A stretch of 34,702 nucleotides of DNA from the NCBI GenBank assembly GCA_002392655.1, contig DGHK01000053.1, forward strand, positions 1 through 34,702. The letters are read 5' to 3'. The translations under genes were made by a program, and so were the position numbers. The stretch is from Lachnospiraceae bacterium UBA3850. GTDB lineage: Bacteria > Bacillota > Clostridia > Lachnospirales > Lachnospiraceae. This document shows positions 34,215 to 34,702 of the stretch, one piece after another. A model generated the notes under the pieces. The model was not told where the DNA came from and did not search any database. It saw only the letters and a list, made by a program, of their open reading frames with translations. The first letter of the stretch is position 1; each line of letters begins with the position of its first letter.

Positions 34215-34487
34215 CGGTGCGTGATTGCTCTCGATTCATCGAATCGAAGGTCTGCCGTAGGCAGATGCGCCAGTGCTCAGCAAACTGAGCTATAAATAAC
34301 TAAATATAAAAACGGTGCGTGATTGCTCTCGATTCATCGAATCGAGGGTCTGCCGTAGGCAGATGCGTTCTGCGAAGCAGAACCAAGACTTCCGAAGGAA
34401 GGATTGCATATCGCAAAGCGATATGGCACGCTCAGTTTGGTAGTTGCGCCAGCGCTCAGCAAACTGAGCTATAAATAACTAAATATA
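34215..34487. repeat. Tandem tRNA-start/hairpin array
   Basis: Two units each begin with the tRNA 5' end CGGTGCGTG (34215 and 34313) and end with GCTCAG-CAAA-CTGAGC plus an AT-rich tail (TATAAATAACTAAATAT). In between are small perfect hairpins: TCGATTC-ATC-GAATCGA, TCTGCC-GTA-GGCAGA and, in unit 2 only, GTTCTGC-GAA-GCAGAAC, CTTCC-GAA-GGAAG and CATATCGC-AAA-GCGATATG. Unit 2 has an 81-bp insert (34368-34448) relative to unit 1. No coding frame. Confidence 0.85.
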
Positions 34488-34491
34488 TAAA

Positions 34492-34533
34492 CGGTGCGTG
34501 GCTCAGTTTGGTAGAGCGCTGCGTTCGGGACGA
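34492..34533 (+). pseudogene. Truncated tRNA-Pro(CGG)
   Basis: It matches the intact tRNA at 34574 from the acceptor 5' strand through the D-arm and the anticodon loop TTCGGGA, then diverges. The 3' side of the anticodon stem, the T-arm and the acceptor 3' strand are missing, so it cannot fold as a tRNA. Confidence 0.85.
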
Positions 34534-34573
34534 GACGCCCGATAGCTGTTTTCCAATTTCATATTTTTTTCTT

Positions 34574-34647
34574 CGGTGTGTGGCTCAGCTTGGTAGAGCG
34601 CGTCGTTCGGGACGACGAGGTCGCAGGTTCGAATCCTGTCACACCGA
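34574..34647 (+). tRNA. tRNA-Pro (anticodon CGG)
   Basis: A complete cloverleaf of 74 nt: acceptor CGGTGTG/CACACCG with discriminator A, D-arm GCTC...GAGC with GG in the loop, anticodon stem CGTCG/CGACG with loop TTCGGGA (anticodon CGG, reading CCG), and T-arm with GGTTCGAATCC. CCA is not encoded. A T6 run follows directly. Confidence 0.95.
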
Positions 34648-34657
34648 TTTTTTGTGT

Positions 34658-34685
34658 CATTTTCTAAGAAATTTCTAAGAAAATG
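34658..34685 (+). terminator. Inverted repeat after tRNA-Pro
   Basis: CATTTTCT and AGAAAATG pair over 8 bp, with an inner AGAAATTTCT palindrome. AT-rich and without a clean T-run, so it is a weak terminator candidate; the T6 after the tRNA may suffice. Confidence 0.4.
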
Positions 34686-34702
34686 TCATTTATTCTTAAA
34701 AT

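Noticed and set aside
34215..34487. Extra functional tRNA genes at 34215 and 34313
   Set aside because: Only the first nine bases match tRNA-Pro. No anticodon arm, T-arm or acceptor 3' strand follows within tRNA length.

Overview
The window looks like a chromosomal segment of a low-to-mid GC Firmicute, most likely a member of the Lachnospiraceae. The reasons are the Lachnospiraceae-type DUF5716/DUF5717 gene cluster, surface proteins ending in aromatic W/Y/G-rich cell-wall-binding repeats, AGGAG-type ribosome binding sites and the gdpP-rplI-dnaB gene order. The genus cannot be fixed from the sequence alone.

Layout. 1-257 is the start of a sugar-type ABC transporter ATPase (minus), cut by the window edge. 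516-1094 is a membrane-anchored LytR_C-domain protein (minus). 1326-3344 holds an SDR oxidoreductase and a stand-alone CARF/Card1-like (DUF1887) nuclease (plus). 3357-10038 is a housekeeping operon on the minus strand: valS, gdpP (c-di-AMP phosphodiesterase), rplI, dnaB. 10360-16430 is a three-gene minus-strand cluster: a giant DUF5717 protein, a DUF5716 protein that reads as a degenerate Hsp70/actin-fold protein, and a TPR-like protein. 16554-18824 carries a HisC/CobD-type aminotransferase and a polytopic membrane protein (plus), convergent with a K+-channel-like protein (18816-19670, minus). 19985-21883 is an atypical two-component system: an XRE-HTH/receiver fusion plus a LytS-type histidine kinase. 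21892-22713 is a type IV prepilin peptidase (minus).

22900-34000 looks like accessory DNA. It has a probable toxin-antitoxin module (a HipA-like kinase first, then a DUF2442/HTH partner) with two identical palindromic operators around its promoter; a large surface protein (24760-27393, minus); a hairpin-rich intergenic zone with a (ATGT)10 microsatellite; a class II Fic protein with a repeated operator-like element; and a second, larger surface protein (29371-33960, minus). The two surface genes share a C-terminal wall-binding region and a nearly identical 128-bp 3' flank. Each is convergent with a toxin-antitoxin-type gene.

The right end (34159-34685) is a tRNA-Pro(CGG) locus with a perfect consensus promoter. 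About 380 bp of tandem 5'-tRNA fragments and small perfect hairpins separate that promoter from the intact tRNA.

The strongest candidates for undescribed biology are the kinase/DUF2442-HTH module with its twin operators, the Hsp70-like DUF5716/DUF5717/TPR cluster, and the hairpin array built into the tRNA-Pro leader.
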